From the NCBI RefSeq assembly GCF_013744875.1, contig NZ_CP059399.1, positions 3,968,001 through 4,032,000 of the forward strand: a stretch of 64,000 nucleotides of DNA, in the 5' to 3' direction. Made by a program: the position numbers and the translations under genes. Origin of the DNA: Nocardia huaxiensis (GTDB lineage: Bacteria > Actinomycetota > Actinomycetes > Mycobacteriales > Mycobacteriaceae). Under the pieces are notes generated by a model, which saw nothing but the letters and a program-made list of their open reading frames with translations, did no database searches and was not told the DNA's origin. Shown here one piece after another: positions 26,896 to 35,709 of this stretch (positions within the stretch are counted from its first letter, which is position 1; each line of letters opens with the position of its first letter).

Positions 26896-29256
26896 GTGGT
26901 CGACGTTGCAGGTACCGATAATCGGCGCGCGGTGTTGCGGTGGGGAGGCATCACGGCGCTCGGCGTGATGCTCGGCTATGCGGCAGTGCTGCTGGCCGAT
27001 ATCCGGCACTTCTATACCGACGACACCGAATCCCAGTACGCGCCCATGTGGGTGATGCTCGGCCGCGCGCTGCGCGAGGGCCGGTTCCCGGTGCTGGTGC
27101 CCGAACAGTGGATGTCGGGCAACTACACCATGGAGGAGGCGGGCCTGTTCAACCCGCCGCAGCTGCTGATCGACCTGATCGCGCCCTCGGTGCCGAACCT
27201 GGCCGTCTACGCCACCATCGTCAAACTGCTGTTCTCCATTCTGGCCGGGCTCGGCGTGTACCGGGTGTGCCTGGCCTACGGCGCGCGCCCCGAGTGGTCG
27301 GCGGTCGCGGGCGTGGCCTTCCCGTTCTCCGGGTTCTTCCTCTTCTTCGACACCGCCAGCTGGATGACCGCGCTCACCGGCACCGCCTACATGCTGCACG
27401 CGTGGGCGTCGTCGGTGCGCTACGTGCGCGGCCCCGGCGGGAGCGACGGGCCCGGAGGCGGCAGCCTGCGTAACCACGGAGGGACCCGTGGACGCCGACA
27501 TGGATACGGCGGGCCTATTCCGGTCTTCGTCTTTCTCTACCTTGCGATTTCGGTGCAGTACATCTTCCCGGCGGTGGAGTCGGTGCTCATGCTGGCGGCC
27601 GTGGCCGTCGGCGAGATGGTGCTGAGCGGCCGGGCCTCGGGCGGCTCGTGGAAGTCGTGGGCCGCGTGGCGCTTCTGGCTGCTGTCGTGGGCGCCGGTCG
27701 GGCGGCTGGCCGCCGTCGCGCTGTGTGCGGGCCTGGCCGGGCTGCTGACCTTCCTGCCGTCCATGCTGTCGGCCAAGGTGAGCTGGCGCGGCACCGCGCA
27801 GATCAATAACGACCAGTTCCTCACGGTGCCGTGGTCGGAATCGCTGAACGCCAGCCTGCCGTCGGCCATGCCGGCGTTCAGTTCCTGGTGGGGTTATGTG
27901 CAGCCGCTGCCCATGACCTATATCGCCTGGTTCCTGATTCCGGCGCTGGCCTTCGTGGATTGGCGTCGGGCGCGCGAACATTGGAAGGAGTTCATCTCCA
28001 TCGCACTGTTCGCGATCATGGCCCTCATGTGGACCGCCGGGCCCGGCACCATCGGGCCGCTGCGCTGGCCCGCCCGCGTGCTGCCCATGGTGGCCATCGG
28101 CCTGCTGGTGTTGGTGTGCGTGCTGCTGGGCCGCTTCGGCACGGTGCGCGAGTGGCGCAATCGCGCGGTCGCGGCGGGCGTGCTGATCCTGCTGCTGTGG
28201 GTGCGGACCTTCTCCGCCGACCCGCACGACGTGATCGAACATGTGATCGCCGCGCTCGTGGTCGCCGGGCTCACCGCCGGCGTCGTGTGGCTGGCCCGCA
28301 CGCGCGGCAGCGCCGCGGCCGCGCTCATGACGCTGGCCGCGGTCTTCCCGATCGCCTGGTACCAGGTGCACAACATCCAGCCCAACCTCATGCAGTGGCA
28401 TCTGCCCGCCGATCGTCAGGAGGCCATGGCGGCCTTCCCGAAGTTCGAGGGCACCACCCTGCAGCTGGGCGATCGCGGTCTGCTGCAGCGTGGCGACGAT
28501 TCCCTCGACCGCGCCTACGGCTCCCTGGTCTTCGGCAACTACGCCAAGGATCTGGAACTGCAGTACGTGCAGGGCTACACCCCCAACGGGCACTTCTACT
28601 TCGGTGAAATGCTGTGCATGCGCTGGGACGGCAGCACCTGCCCGGACGCCTACCGCCGCCTGTTCGCACCGGACCCGGCCACCGGCCGCACCGTCGCCGA
28701 TCTCATGTTGCTGGATCGAATCGTTCTGCAGCGCGCCATGTTCCCCGACGCGCGCAACCAGCCCGCACCGGACGGCTGGCACTGGGCCGACTATCCGGGC
28801 CACGAGCAGTGGATCTCGGTGCTGGAACGCGACAACGGCTTCATCTCCACCGTGAACGGCCGCGTCTCCGACACGCAGGGTGTGACCGCCACTTCGCTCG
28901 GTGAGACCGCCACCAGCAGCAAGGTCCGGGTGTCCGCCGCGGACGGCGGCCGCGTGGTCTTCGCCCGCCTGGGCTGGCCCGGCTACCGCGCCACCCTCAA
29001 CGGCAAGCCGATCCCGATCGACACGGTGTCGAGAGTCTTTGTCTCCGTGAACATTCCCGCCGGCACCAGCAATGCCGAACTGGAGCTGACCTGGCGTCCG
29101 CCGGGCTGGAAGATCGGCGTCGCCACCGGCGCGGCCGGCCTCGCGGGCCTGGCGCTGCTGCAGTGGTTCTACGTGCGCTCCCGGCGCGCGGACGACGACG
29201 AAAACGGCGAGGAGCCCACCGCATCGGAACCCGCACTGGCAGAATCCCTCTCGTGA
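26896..29256 (+). CDS. YfhO-like polytopic membrane protein (putative GT-C glycosyltransferase), copy 1
   Basis: A 786-aa protein with about 12-13 hydrophobic helices and a C-terminal extracytoplasmic beta domain (about 560-745) before a last helix. The first loop has DTESQYAPMW and PVLVPEQWMSGNYTMEEAG, acidic and aromatic loop motifs as in YfhO/GT-C enzymes that use polyprenyl-linked sugars. It is paralogous to the protein at 31677-33980 nearly end to end. Compared with that copy it carries two in-frame insertions: about 25 Gly/Arg-rich residues (27433-27507) and 10 residues with a repeated SW (27660-27690). GTG start at 26896; the stop overlaps gtrA by 4 bp. Glycosyl transfer is inferred from fold class, not proven. 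Confidence 0.75.
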   Translation: MVDVAGTDNRRAVLRWGGITALGVMLGYAAVLLADIRHFYTDDTESQYAPMWVMLGRALREGRFPVLVPEQWMSGNYTMEEAGLFNPPQLLIDLIAPSVPNLAVYATIVKLLFSILAGLGVYRVCLAYGARPEWSAVAGVAFPFSGFFLFFDTASWMTALTGTAYMLHAWASSVRYVRGPGGSDGPGGGSLRNHGGTRGRRHGYGGPIPVFVFLYLAISVQYIFPAVESVLMLAAVAVGEMVLSGRASGGSWKSWAAWRFWLLSWAPVGRLAAVALCAGLAGLLTFLPSMLSAKVSWRGTAQINNDQFLTVPWSESLNASLPSAMPAFSSWWGYVQPLPMTYIAWFLIPALAFVDWRRAREHWKEFISIALFAIMALMWTAGPGTIGPLRWPARVLPMVAIGLLVLVCVLLGRFGTVREWRNRAVAAGVLILLLWVRTFSADPHDVIEHVIAALVVAGLTAGVVWLARTRGSAAAALMTLAAVFPIAWYQVHNIQPNLMQWHLPADRQEAMAAFPKFEGTTLQLGDRGLLQRGDDSLDRAYGSLVFGNYAKDLELQYVQGYTPNGHFYFGEMLCMRWDGSTCPDAYRRLFAPDPATGRTVADLMLLDRIVLQRAMFPDARNQPAPDGWHWADYPGHEQWISVLERDNGFISTVNGRVSDTQGVTATSLGETATSSKVRVSAADGGRVVFARLGWPGYRATLNGKPIPIDTVSRVFVSVNIPAGTSNAELELTWRPPGWKIGVATGAAGLAGLALLQWFYVRSRRADDDENGEEPTASEPALAESLS

Positions 29257-29735
29257 GCACCGCCGACATCTCACCGCAGGCGGCCACCGACGAGGCGGCC
29301 GCGATGGAGGAACCCGGACTGCTGCTACGCCTGGTGCGGCGGCAGGAGATCGCCTTCGCCCTGGTCGGCGGGTTCAATACGGCACTGGGCATGGTGCTCA
29401 CGGTCTTCTGGCTGACCGTGCTCGACGGTCACGTCTCCGAGCATCTCGCCGTGGCGCTGGCGCCCGCGCTGGCCTACGCGGTCAGCATCGTGGTCGCCTT
29501 CGTCCTGCACCGCACGCTGGTGTTCCGGGTGCGCGGCCACGTGCTGCGCGACTTCGTGGCCTTCGTGGGCGTGAATTCCGGTGGGCTGCTGCTGAATCTG
29601 ATCCTGCTGCAGGTCGCCGTGTCACTGCTGCACGCGCCCGCCAAACCCGCCGCGGTGGTCGTCATGGGCCTGGTCGCCATCGTGAGCTTCTTCGGCCACC
29701 GCCACATCTCCTTCCGCCGCACCCACGAGCGGTGA
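29253..29735 (+). CDS. GtrA-family membrane protein
   Basis: A 160-aa four-helix protein of the GtrA type, which is linked to flipping or supplying polyprenyl-phosphate-sugars for surface glycan modification. The family pattern is present: FALVGGFNTALGMVL (helix 1, about 36-50), then AYAVSIVVAFVLHRTLVFR (about 75-93), ending SFFGHRHISFRR (about 144-155), the classical N..rrfvF-like end. A cytoplasmic acidic tail occupies 1-25. GTG start overlaps the preceding YfhO-like gene by 4 bp, implying coupled translation and a shared pathway. Confidence 0.88.
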   Translation: MSTADISPQAATDEAAAMEEPGLLLRLVRRQEIAFALVGGFNTALGMVLTVFWLTVLDGHVSEHLAVALAPALAYAVSIVVAFVLHRTLVFRVRGHVLRDFVAFVGVNSGGLLLNLILLQVAVSLLHAPAKPAAVVVMGLVAIVSFFGHRHISFRRTHER

Positions 29736-29824
29736 GATCCACGCCACACGGGCAGCGGGCCGGCTGAGATCCTGGCATAGTTCGAGACAGCGGAAGCCGT
29801 TGTCCCACAACTACGCAGGAAATC

Positions 29825-30424
29825 GTGAGTACCAGCTTCATCTATCGGCACGGGTCCATCTACGAGTTGCTGATGCGAGGCTTGTACGGGCGTCACTACG
29901 ACGCCCGTTTCCGGGCCATCGCGGATCTGATTCCGGACGAGGCCGAGGTGCTCGACCTGTGCTGCGGACCGGCCACCCTCTACACCCGGCATCTGCGCCG
30001 GAAATCGGTGCGCTACACCGGACTCGACATCAACGAGGGCTTCATCGCCGGTCTCACCGCGGCCGGCGGGCACGGGCAGGTCTGGAATCTGCATGGAGAG
30101 CAACCGCTTCCGGCCGCCGACTACGTGCTCATGCAGGCCAGCCTCTACCACTTCCTGCCCGACCCCGAACCGGTGCTCGACCGCATGCTGGCGGCGGCAC
30201 GCGCCCGGGTGATCATCGCCGAACCGGTGCGCAATCTGACCACCAGCCGCAATCGCGTGATCACCAGGCTGGGTGGGCGTTTCACCAATCCGGGCGATGG
30301 CGAGCAGCCGCGGCGCTTCACCGAGGAAACCCTCGACGAGCTCTTCCGCGGCTATCCCGAACAGGTCGAACAGCGCACCCTCATCGCGGGTGGGCGGGAG
30401 AAGCTGTACGTGCTGAAGGCGTGA
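29825..30424 (+). CDS. Class I SAM-dependent methyltransferase
   Basis: A 199-aa methyltransferase. SAM motif I is VLDLCCGPATLYTRHL (about 42-57), followed by the acidic loop YTGLDINEGFI (about 64-74), LMQASLYHFLPDPEPVLDRM (about 101-120) and VIIAEPVRN (about 128-136). GTG start at 29825 follows AGGAAATC. It lies 89 bp behind gtrA. Its last 44 bp overlap, tail to tail, the GT2 gene on the other strand. Probably methylates a sugar or lipid intermediate of the envelope locus; the substrate cannot be read. Confidence 0.8.
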   Translation: MSTSFIYRHGSIYELLMRGLYGRHYDARFRAIADLIPDEAEVLDLCCGPATLYTRHLRRKSVRYTGLDINEGFIAGLTAAGGHGQVWNLHGEQPLPAADYVLMQASLYHFLPDPEPVLDRMLAAARARVIIAEPVRNLTTSRNRVITRLGGRFTNPGDGEQPRRFTEETLDELFRGYPEQVEQRTLIAGGREKLYVLKA

Positions 30425-31484
30425 CGCCCTCGTCGGCCCGCGCGGCGCGCTCCCGCCGCGGCGTCGGCGAATCCACGGTCATGTACAGCGGTTTGCCCAC
30501 CAGAATGTGCAGCGCCACACCGAGATACTCGGCGATCAGCCCGAGCGAGAACAGCATCGCGCCCGAACACAGCAGCAGCACCACGATGGTCGAGGTCCAG
30601 CCCTCGGGCGCCCAATCGTCCAGGGTCAGCGCCTCGTACACGATGAACGCCGCCAGCGCCGCACCCGCCAGCGCGAGCGTGCCGCCCAGCAGGCTCACCA
30701 GGCGCAGGCCGCGAGTTCCGCTGCACAGCACCATCTTCCAGAACAGCGAGAACAGCCGCCGATAGTTGTAGCCGGACTCTTCCCGGCCCTCGGCGCGCAG
30801 TGTCACCGGCACCTGCGCGACGGTGTCCACCACCCAGGTGAGCGCCACATCCAGGTACACGCCATTGGAGGCGACCTCGGCCAGCTGGCGGCCGATATCG
30901 CCGCGAATCAACCGGAAGCTCTCGAACCGGGTGGAATCCGGGAAGGCGAACACCGTGGCCAGCACGATCTTCGCGCCGCGCGAGGTGAGATTGCGCAGGA
31001 AGCCGTGCGGACGGGTATTGGTCGGCTTCGAATAGATCAGATCGGCGCGCTGTTCCAGCGCCGCGTCCAGGAACCGGCCGATGAACACCGGATCGTGCTG
31101 ACCGTCCTCGTCCATGGTGACGATCCAGTCGCCGCGCGCCGCCGACATGCCCGCGATGGTCGCCGCGTCCTGCCCGAAATTGCGGCTCAGCCACACCGTG
31201 CGCACCTCGCCGAAGGACTGCTCCAGCTCCTGCAGCACCACATCGGAGCGATCCGGCCCGTGATCGTGCACGAGCAGGATCTCCGACACCACGAATTCGG
31301 CGCCGCCCGGCGTCTCGGTGACATCGGTCAGCTTGTGCAGTTCGGCGACGAGATCGCCGATGGTGTGCTCACCGCGATAGACGGGCACCACCACCGAGAC
31401 CGCATGCGGTCGATCGATCCCGGCCCGGGACGGTGGCCCGGACAGGTCGTCGGCGTGGTAGGTGCGTCGGGAGGGAATCGGCAT
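30381..31484 (-). CDS. Family 2 glycosyltransferase, polyprenyl-phosphate sugar synthase type
   Basis: A 367-aa inner-membrane GT2 enzyme like DPM1/ArnC/GtrB. SVVVPVYRGEHTIGDLVAEL (about 30-49) is the nucleotide-sugar fold start, LLVHDHGPDRS replaces the usual VDDgS.D, and TMDEDGQHDP (about 123-132) holds the DxD-like metal site. Two C-terminal helices (about 262-285 and 297-320) anchor it. It likely loads a sugar on polyprenyl phosphate, which GtrA and the YfhO-like proteins would then use. ATG 31484 (MPIPSRRTYH) is preferred; an upstream in-frame ATG at 31601 would add 39 poorly conserved residues. The C-terminal 14 codons overlap the methyltransferase gene. Confidence 0.85.
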   Translation of the reverse strand: MPIPSRRTYHADDLSGPPSRAGIDRPHAVSVVVPVYRGEHTIGDLVAELHKLTDVTETPGGAEFVVSEILLVHDHGPDRSDVVLQELEQSFGEVRTVWLSRNFGQDAATIAGMSAARGDWIVTMDEDGQHDPVFIGRFLDAALEQRADLIYSKPTNTRPHGFLRNLTSRGAKIVLATVFAFPDSTRFESFRLIRGDIGRQLAEVASNGVYLDVALTWVVDTVAQVPVTLRAEGREESGYNYRRLFSLFWKMVLCSGTRGLRLVSLLGGTLALAGAALAAFIVYEALTLDDWAPEGWTSTIVVLLLCSGAMLFSLGLIAEYLGVALHILVGKPLYMTVDSPTPRRERAARADEGVTPSARTASPAHPR

Positions 31485-31676
31485 CAGCTGGATCGACTTT
31501 CGATGACGGTGCGTGCCGGTGCGTCCTGCGGAAATGCGGAGCCCGAACCGCGTGAACTCTAGCACGACAGCGTATTCGGTCCCGGTCGCGGTGCTCGTCA
31601 TGAACCCGTCACGGCGCGTTCACCCGCCCCGTGACGGCGCTGCCGAACCGGGAATCGCGCTGTAGGTTGGGGACTC

Positions 31677-33980
31677 GTGACGGACAGTGCACTATCGACG
31701 CCGTCGGCCGGAGTCGCTCCGGTCCGGGAGGTCGCCGCGACGGAATCGGATTCGCGACGGGACGTGATCCGGTGGGGAGCGGTCACCGTGGCCGGAGTGC
31801 TGCTCGGATACGCGGCGGTGTTGCTGGCCAACCTGCGGCACTTCTACACCGACGACACCGAATCCCAGTACACCGGACTGTGGGTGGCCATGGGCCGGGC
31901 ACTGCGGGCGGGGGAGTTCCCGGTGCTGTGGCCCGAGCAGTGGATGTCGGGCAACAACACCATGGACGATGCGGGCCTGTTCAATCCGGCCCAGCTGCTC
32001 ATCGATCTCATCGCCCCGTCCTTCGACAATATGGCCGTGTACGCGACGCTGGTGAAGCTCGTGTTCTCGATCATCGCGGCGCTGGGCGTGTACCGGATCT
32101 GCCTGGCGTACGGCGGCCGTCCGGCCTGGTCGGCGGTGGCCGGGGTGGCGTTCCCGCTGTCCGGGTTCTTCCTGTTCTTCGACGAGGCCAGCTGGATGAC
32201 GGCGCTCACCGGCACCGCCTGGCTGGTGCACGCGTGGGCGTCGTCGGTGCGGTACGTGCGCGGCCGGGGCGGGCCGATTCCGGTGTTCGTCTTTCTCTAC
32301 CTGACGATTTCGACGCAGTACATCTTCCCCGCCATCGAGGCGGCGATCATGCTGTTCGCGGTCGCGGTCGGGGAGATGGTGTTCACCGGCCGTGCCGGCG
32401 GCGGCTCGTGGAAGTCGTGGGCGCCGGTCGGGCGGCTGGCCGCCGTCGCCGCGTGCGCGGGACTCGCGGGGCTGCTGACCTTCCTGCCGTCCATGCTGTC
32501 GGCCAAGGTGACCTGGCGCGGGACCGCGCAGATCAATAACGACCAGTTCCTGACGATTCCGTGGTCGGAATCGCTCAATGCCAGCTTGCCGTCCACACTG
32601 CCCGCCTTCACCTCCTGGTGGGGGTATGTGCAGCCATTGCCGGTCACCTATATCGCCTGGTTCCTGATTCCGGCGCTGGCCTTCATCGACTGGGATCGGG
32701 CGCGCTCGGCGTGGAAGGAACTGAGCGCGGTCGGCATCTTCGCCGTCGTCATGCTCATGTGGTCGGCCGGGCCCGGATCCATCGGACCCCTGCGCTGGCC
32801 CGCGCGGCTGCTGCCCATGCTCGCCATCGCGCTGCTGGTGCTGGTGTGCGTGCTGCTCGGGCGGTTCGGCACCCTCCGCAATCCGCGCGGTCGCGGCATC
32901 GCCGCACTGGTGCTGATCCTGGCGCTGTGGGTGCGGTCGTTCTCCGCCGATCCACACAATGTGATCCGGCATGTGCTGGCCGCGGCGCTGCTCATCGGCG
33001 TGGGCGCGGGCGTGCTGTGGCTGACCCGCACCCGGGGCGTGGCCGCCGCGTGCGCGCTCGCGATCGTCGCGATGTTCCCCATCGCGTTCTGGCAGGTCGA
33101 GGCCGCGCAGCCGACGCCCATGAGCTACAACATGCCGACGAACCGGTCCGAGGCCGCCCGCGCCTTCCCCGATTTTCCGGGCACCACCATTCAGCTGGCC
33201 GACCGCGGGCTGTTGCAGCCCGGCGACAAGAGCCTCGACGGGGCTTACCGCGCACTGGTTTTCGGCAACTACGCGAAATCCCTGGAACTGGACTATGTGA
33301 ACGGCTACACCCCGACCGGGCACTTCTACTTCGGTGAATTGCTGTGCATGCGTTGGGATTCGAGTGTATGCCCGGACGCCTACAAGCGCCTGTTCACGCC
33401 CGAGGCGAGTACCGGCCGCCCGCTGGTGGACCTGATGAAACTGGATCGCGTGGTGCTGCAACGCGCGCTGTTCCCGGATGTGCGTGACCAGCCTGCCCCC
33501 GACGGCTGGAAGTGGGTGGATCAGCCTGCCGCGCAGAGCCGCTACATCTTCGTGCTCGAACGCGAGAACGGCCTGGTCTCCACGGTGAACGGCCGCGTCT
33601 CGGCCGAGAAGAACGCCACCGCCACCTCGCTGTCGGAGACCGGCACCACCAGCCGGGTCCGCGTGTCCTCGGCCTCGGGCGGCCAGGTCGTCTTCGCCCG
33701 CCTGGGCTGGCCGGGCTACCGCGCCACCCTGAACGGGAATCCGGTCCCGATCAAGACCGTCGCGAAATCCTTCGTGGCCGTGGACATTCCAGCCGGAACC
33801 CAGAACGCCGAACTGGTGCTCACCTGGCGTCCGCCGGGCTGGAAGATCGGCCTGGCCACCGGCGCGGCCGGGCTGGCCGGACTCGCCGTACTCCAGTGGC
33901 TCTACATTCGCTCGCGGCGTACCCGCGCCGAGGAGACCGCCGCCGCGCCGGAACGCGAACCTGTGGGCACGGTTTCGTGA
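31677..33980 (+). CDS. YfhO-like polytopic membrane protein (putative GT-C glycosyltransferase), copy 2
   Basis: A 767-aa paralogue of the protein at 26896-29256, with the same helix order and extracytoplasmic C-terminal domain (GHFYFGELLCMRWDSSVCPD, LGWPGYRATLNG, TWRPPGWKIGLATGAAGLAG). It lacks the two insertions of copy 1 and has a longer N-terminal cytoplasmic tail (about 1-32). The acidic first-loop motif DTESQYTGLW and PEQWMSGNNTMDDAG are conserved. GTG start at 31677; divergent from the GT2 gene. The two copies bracket gtrA, the methyltransferase and GT2, as after a segmental duplication followed by divergence. It probably adds a different sugar or acts on a different acceptor. Confidence 0.75.
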   Translation: MTDSALSTPSAGVAPVREVAATESDSRRDVIRWGAVTVAGVLLGYAAVLLANLRHFYTDDTESQYTGLWVAMGRALRAGEFPVLWPEQWMSGNNTMDDAGLFNPAQLLIDLIAPSFDNMAVYATLVKLVFSIIAALGVYRICLAYGGRPAWSAVAGVAFPLSGFFLFFDEASWMTALTGTAWLVHAWASSVRYVRGRGGPIPVFVFLYLTISTQYIFPAIEAAIMLFAVAVGEMVFTGRAGGGSWKSWAPVGRLAAVAACAGLAGLLTFLPSMLSAKVTWRGTAQINNDQFLTIPWSESLNASLPSTLPAFTSWWGYVQPLPVTYIAWFLIPALAFIDWDRARSAWKELSAVGIFAVVMLMWSAGPGSIGPLRWPARLLPMLAIALLVLVCVLLGRFGTLRNPRGRGIAALVLILALWVRSFSADPHNVIRHVLAAALLIGVGAGVLWLTRTRGVAAACALAIVAMFPIAFWQVEAAQPTPMSYNMPTNRSEAARAFPDFPGTTIQLADRGLLQPGDKSLDGAYRALVFGNYAKSLELDYVNGYTPTGHFYFGELLCMRWDSSVCPDAYKRLFTPEASTGRPLVDLMKLDRVVLQRALFPDVRDQPAPDGWKWVDQPAAQSRYIFVLERENGLVSTVNGRVSAEKNATATSLSETGTTSRVRVSSASGGQVVFARLGWPGYRATLNGNPVPIKTVAKSFVAVDIPAGTQNAELVLTWRPPGWKIGLATGAAGLAGLAVLQWLYIRSRRTRAEETAAAPEREPVGTVS

Positions 33981-34033
33981 GTGTCGCCGAGGTGGCGCGC
34001 GGGCCGGTGACGCGGACCGGTAGGTTGTGAGCC

Positions 34034-34255
34034 ATGTCGGAGGAAATCCTGGACGCCACCCTGCTCAGCCTGCTCGCCTGCCCGCAGGACAAGGGCCCGC
34101 TGCTGCTGGTCCGCGACGACAAGGGCGACAGCGTGCTCTACAACCCCCGCCTGCGCCGCGCCTACCCGATCGACAATGGCATCCCGGTGCTGCTGGCCGA
34201 CGAGTCGCGCGAGGTCTCCGACGAAGAGCACACCGGCTTCCTCACCCAGAACTGA
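34034..34255 (+). CDS. Trm112-family protein
   Basis: A 73-aa protein of the Trm112/YcaR type. LLSLLACPQDKGPLLLV (about 10-26), then LYNPRLRRAYPIDNGIPVLL (about 36-55) are the family signature. Only one cysteine (C16) remains, so the zinc site of eukaryotic Trm112 is absent, as in most bacterial members. In bacteria these small proteins often lie next to glycosyltransferases or methyltransferases and may stabilise them. ATG at 34034, 53 bp after the YfhO-like copy 2. Confidence 0.85.
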   Translation: MSEEILDATLLSLLACPQDKGPLLLVRDDKGDSVLYNPRLRRAYPIDNGIPVLLADESREVSDEEHTGFLTQN

Positions 34256-34281
34256 GACCCGCCGGGCGACGCAGCGCCTTC

Positions 34282-34314
34282 CGTCATCCCCGCGTGCTTT
34301 TGGCGGGGATCCAC
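34282..34314. repeat. Interspersed palindromic repeat, single arm
   Basis: One 33-nt arm (CGTCATCCCCGCGTGCTTTT, then GGCGGGGATCCAC) matches the left arm of the element at 38263-38353 exactly and that at 18853-18942 closely. It can fold alone (ATCCCCGC with GCGGGGAT). The second arm is absent. It lies between convergent Trm112 and TetR genes. Confidence 0.8.
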
Positions 34315-34321
34315 GGCATCC

Positions 34322-34921
34322 TCAGAGCTCGCCGGTCAGATAGTGCTGCAGCGTCGGCCCGACCGTCGCGACGAGTTCGTCGATGGGCAGCGACGCCAGC
34401 GGTTCCAGCTGCACGATCTTGCGCATCACGAGCAGTCCCGCCAGCTGCGACGCGGCCAGCGTGACGCGTTTCCCGCCGGTTCCGGGCGGCGAATCCACCC
34501 GTGCGCGAACATCTTTCAGCACGATCTCGAGCATGAACGCCCGCGCCAGGGCCGGATCGCCGCTGCCCAGCAGCGTCCGGAACGCGGCAATGGCCTGCAC
34601 ACCGTGCGGGGAGTCCCACACCGTCAGCACCGCGCGAACAATGGTCTCGCCCAGGCGATCCAGCGGCGCGGCCGCGATCTGCGAGGTCACCACCGTCGGA
34701 TCGATCGGCAATTCCAGTGCGGCGGTGAACAATTCCTGTTTGGTGCCGAAATAGTGATGCACCAGCGCCGGATCCACGCTCGCCGCCGTGGCGATGGAGC
34801 GGATCGACGCCTTGTCGAACCCCACCTCGGCGAAGCGCACCCGGGCGGCGTCCAGAATCGCCTCCCGGGTGCCGGAGCGGCCGGGTCGCCGGCCGCTGCG
34901 GATTCCGTTGCTGTCCGTCAC
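34322..34921 (-). CDS. TetR-family repressor of the ABC exporter operon
   Basis: A 199-aa TetR regulator. The HTH is in residues about 17-62 (TREAILDAARVRFAEVGFDK, then ASIRSIATAASVDPALVHHYF and GTKQELF). The C-terminal ligand domain is of the Rv1255c/TetR_C type (VTSQIAAAPLDRLGETIVRA). The GTG at 34921 overlaps the permease stop by 4 bp, making it the third gene of the ATPase-permease-repressor operon. A 36-bp palindrome at 36447-36482 just before the first gene is its probable operator, giving autorepression relieved by the exported compound. Confidence 0.88.
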   Translation of the reverse strand: MTDSNGIRSGRRPGRSGTREAILDAARVRFAEVGFDKASIRSIATAASVDPALVHHYFGTKQELFTAALELPIDPTVVTSQIAAAPLDRLGETIVRAVLTVWDSPHGVQAIAAFRTLLGSGDPALARAFMLEIVLKDVRARVDSPPGTGGKRVTLAASQLAGLLVMRKIVQLEPLASLPIDELVATVGPTLQHYLTGEL

Positions 34922-35709
34922 GCGGTCCGCCGCCGTAGCGTCGCCGCGCCCAAAGCCAATGCCACAAGGGCGAATCCTGCCACGATCGCCAGATCCCGCC
35001 ACATCGCCCCGGTCACGCCGCTGTGCTGGGCCACCTGCTGCAGCGCGTCCACCGCGTAGCTGAGCGGCAGCACATTGCTGATCGCCTCCAGCCAGCCCGG
35101 CAGCTGCCCGCGCGGCACCAGCAGCCCGCACAGGAAGAACTGCGGCAGCACGATCACCGGCATGAACTGCACGGCCTGAAACTCGGTGCGCGCGAACGCA
35201 CTTGCCAGCAGTCCGAGAGCCACGCCCAGCACGGCGTCCACCACCGCGATCAGCACCACCAGCAGGGGACTGCCCGCCGAATCCAGGTCCAGCAGCCAGA
35301 ACGCCACCACGCAGGCGATGACGGCCTGCCCCATGGCCGCCGCCGAGAACGCCGTCCCGTATCCGGCCAGCAGATCGAATTTCGACAGCGGCGTGGTCAT
35401 GAGCCGCTCCAGCGTGCCCGAAACTCGTTCGCGCTGCATGGCAATCGCGGTGATGAGGAACATGACCACGAACGGCAGCACCCCGAGCATGGTGATGCCG
35501 ACCCGGTCGAACAGCCGCGGCTGCCCCGGCATGGTGGGGTAGTTCTGGTACACGAAATACAGCAGCGTCATGAGCAGCGCGGGCACCACCAGAATCATGG
35601 CGACGGTGCGATGGTCGGCGCGCAGCTGGCGCAGAATGCGCACGGTGGTGGCGGTGTAGCAGCGCAGCGGCTGCGGCCCGGCCGGCCGGGCGAGGGTCGT
35701 GGCGGTCAC
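34918..35709 (-). CDS. ABC-2 type transporter permease
   Basis: A 263-aa six-helix permease of the ABC-2 drug-exporter class. Hydrophobic segments lie at about 38-55, 72-92, 118-145, 150-172, 180-198 and 237-255. The cytoplasmic RERVSGTLERLMTTPLSKFDLLAGY (about 93-117) is the conserved ABC-2 coupling stretch ahead of helix 3, and FLCGLLVPRGQLPGWLEAIS is the signature C-terminal loop. GTG start at 35709 overlaps the ATPase stop by 4 bp. It forms the membrane half of the exporter with the ATPase at 35706-36437. Confidence 0.9.
   Translation of the reverse strand: MTATTLARPAGPQPLRCYTATTVRILRQLRADHRTVAMILVVPALLMTLLYFVYQNYPTMPGQPRLFDRVGITMLGVLPFVVMFLITAIAMQRERVSGTLERLMTTPLSKFDLLAGYGTAFSAAAMGQAVIACVVAFWLLDLDSAGSPLLVVLIAVVDAVLGVALGLLASAFARTEFQAVQFMPVIVLPQFFLCGLLVPRGQLPGWLEAISNVLPLSYAVDALQQVAQHSGVTGAMWRDLAIVAGFALVALALGAATLRRRTA

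Noticed and set aside
26779..29274. An 831-aa minus-strand frame opposite the YfhO-like gene
   Set aside because: Shadow of a membrane-protein gene; composition is His/Gln/Arg/Gly-rich and non-protein-like.
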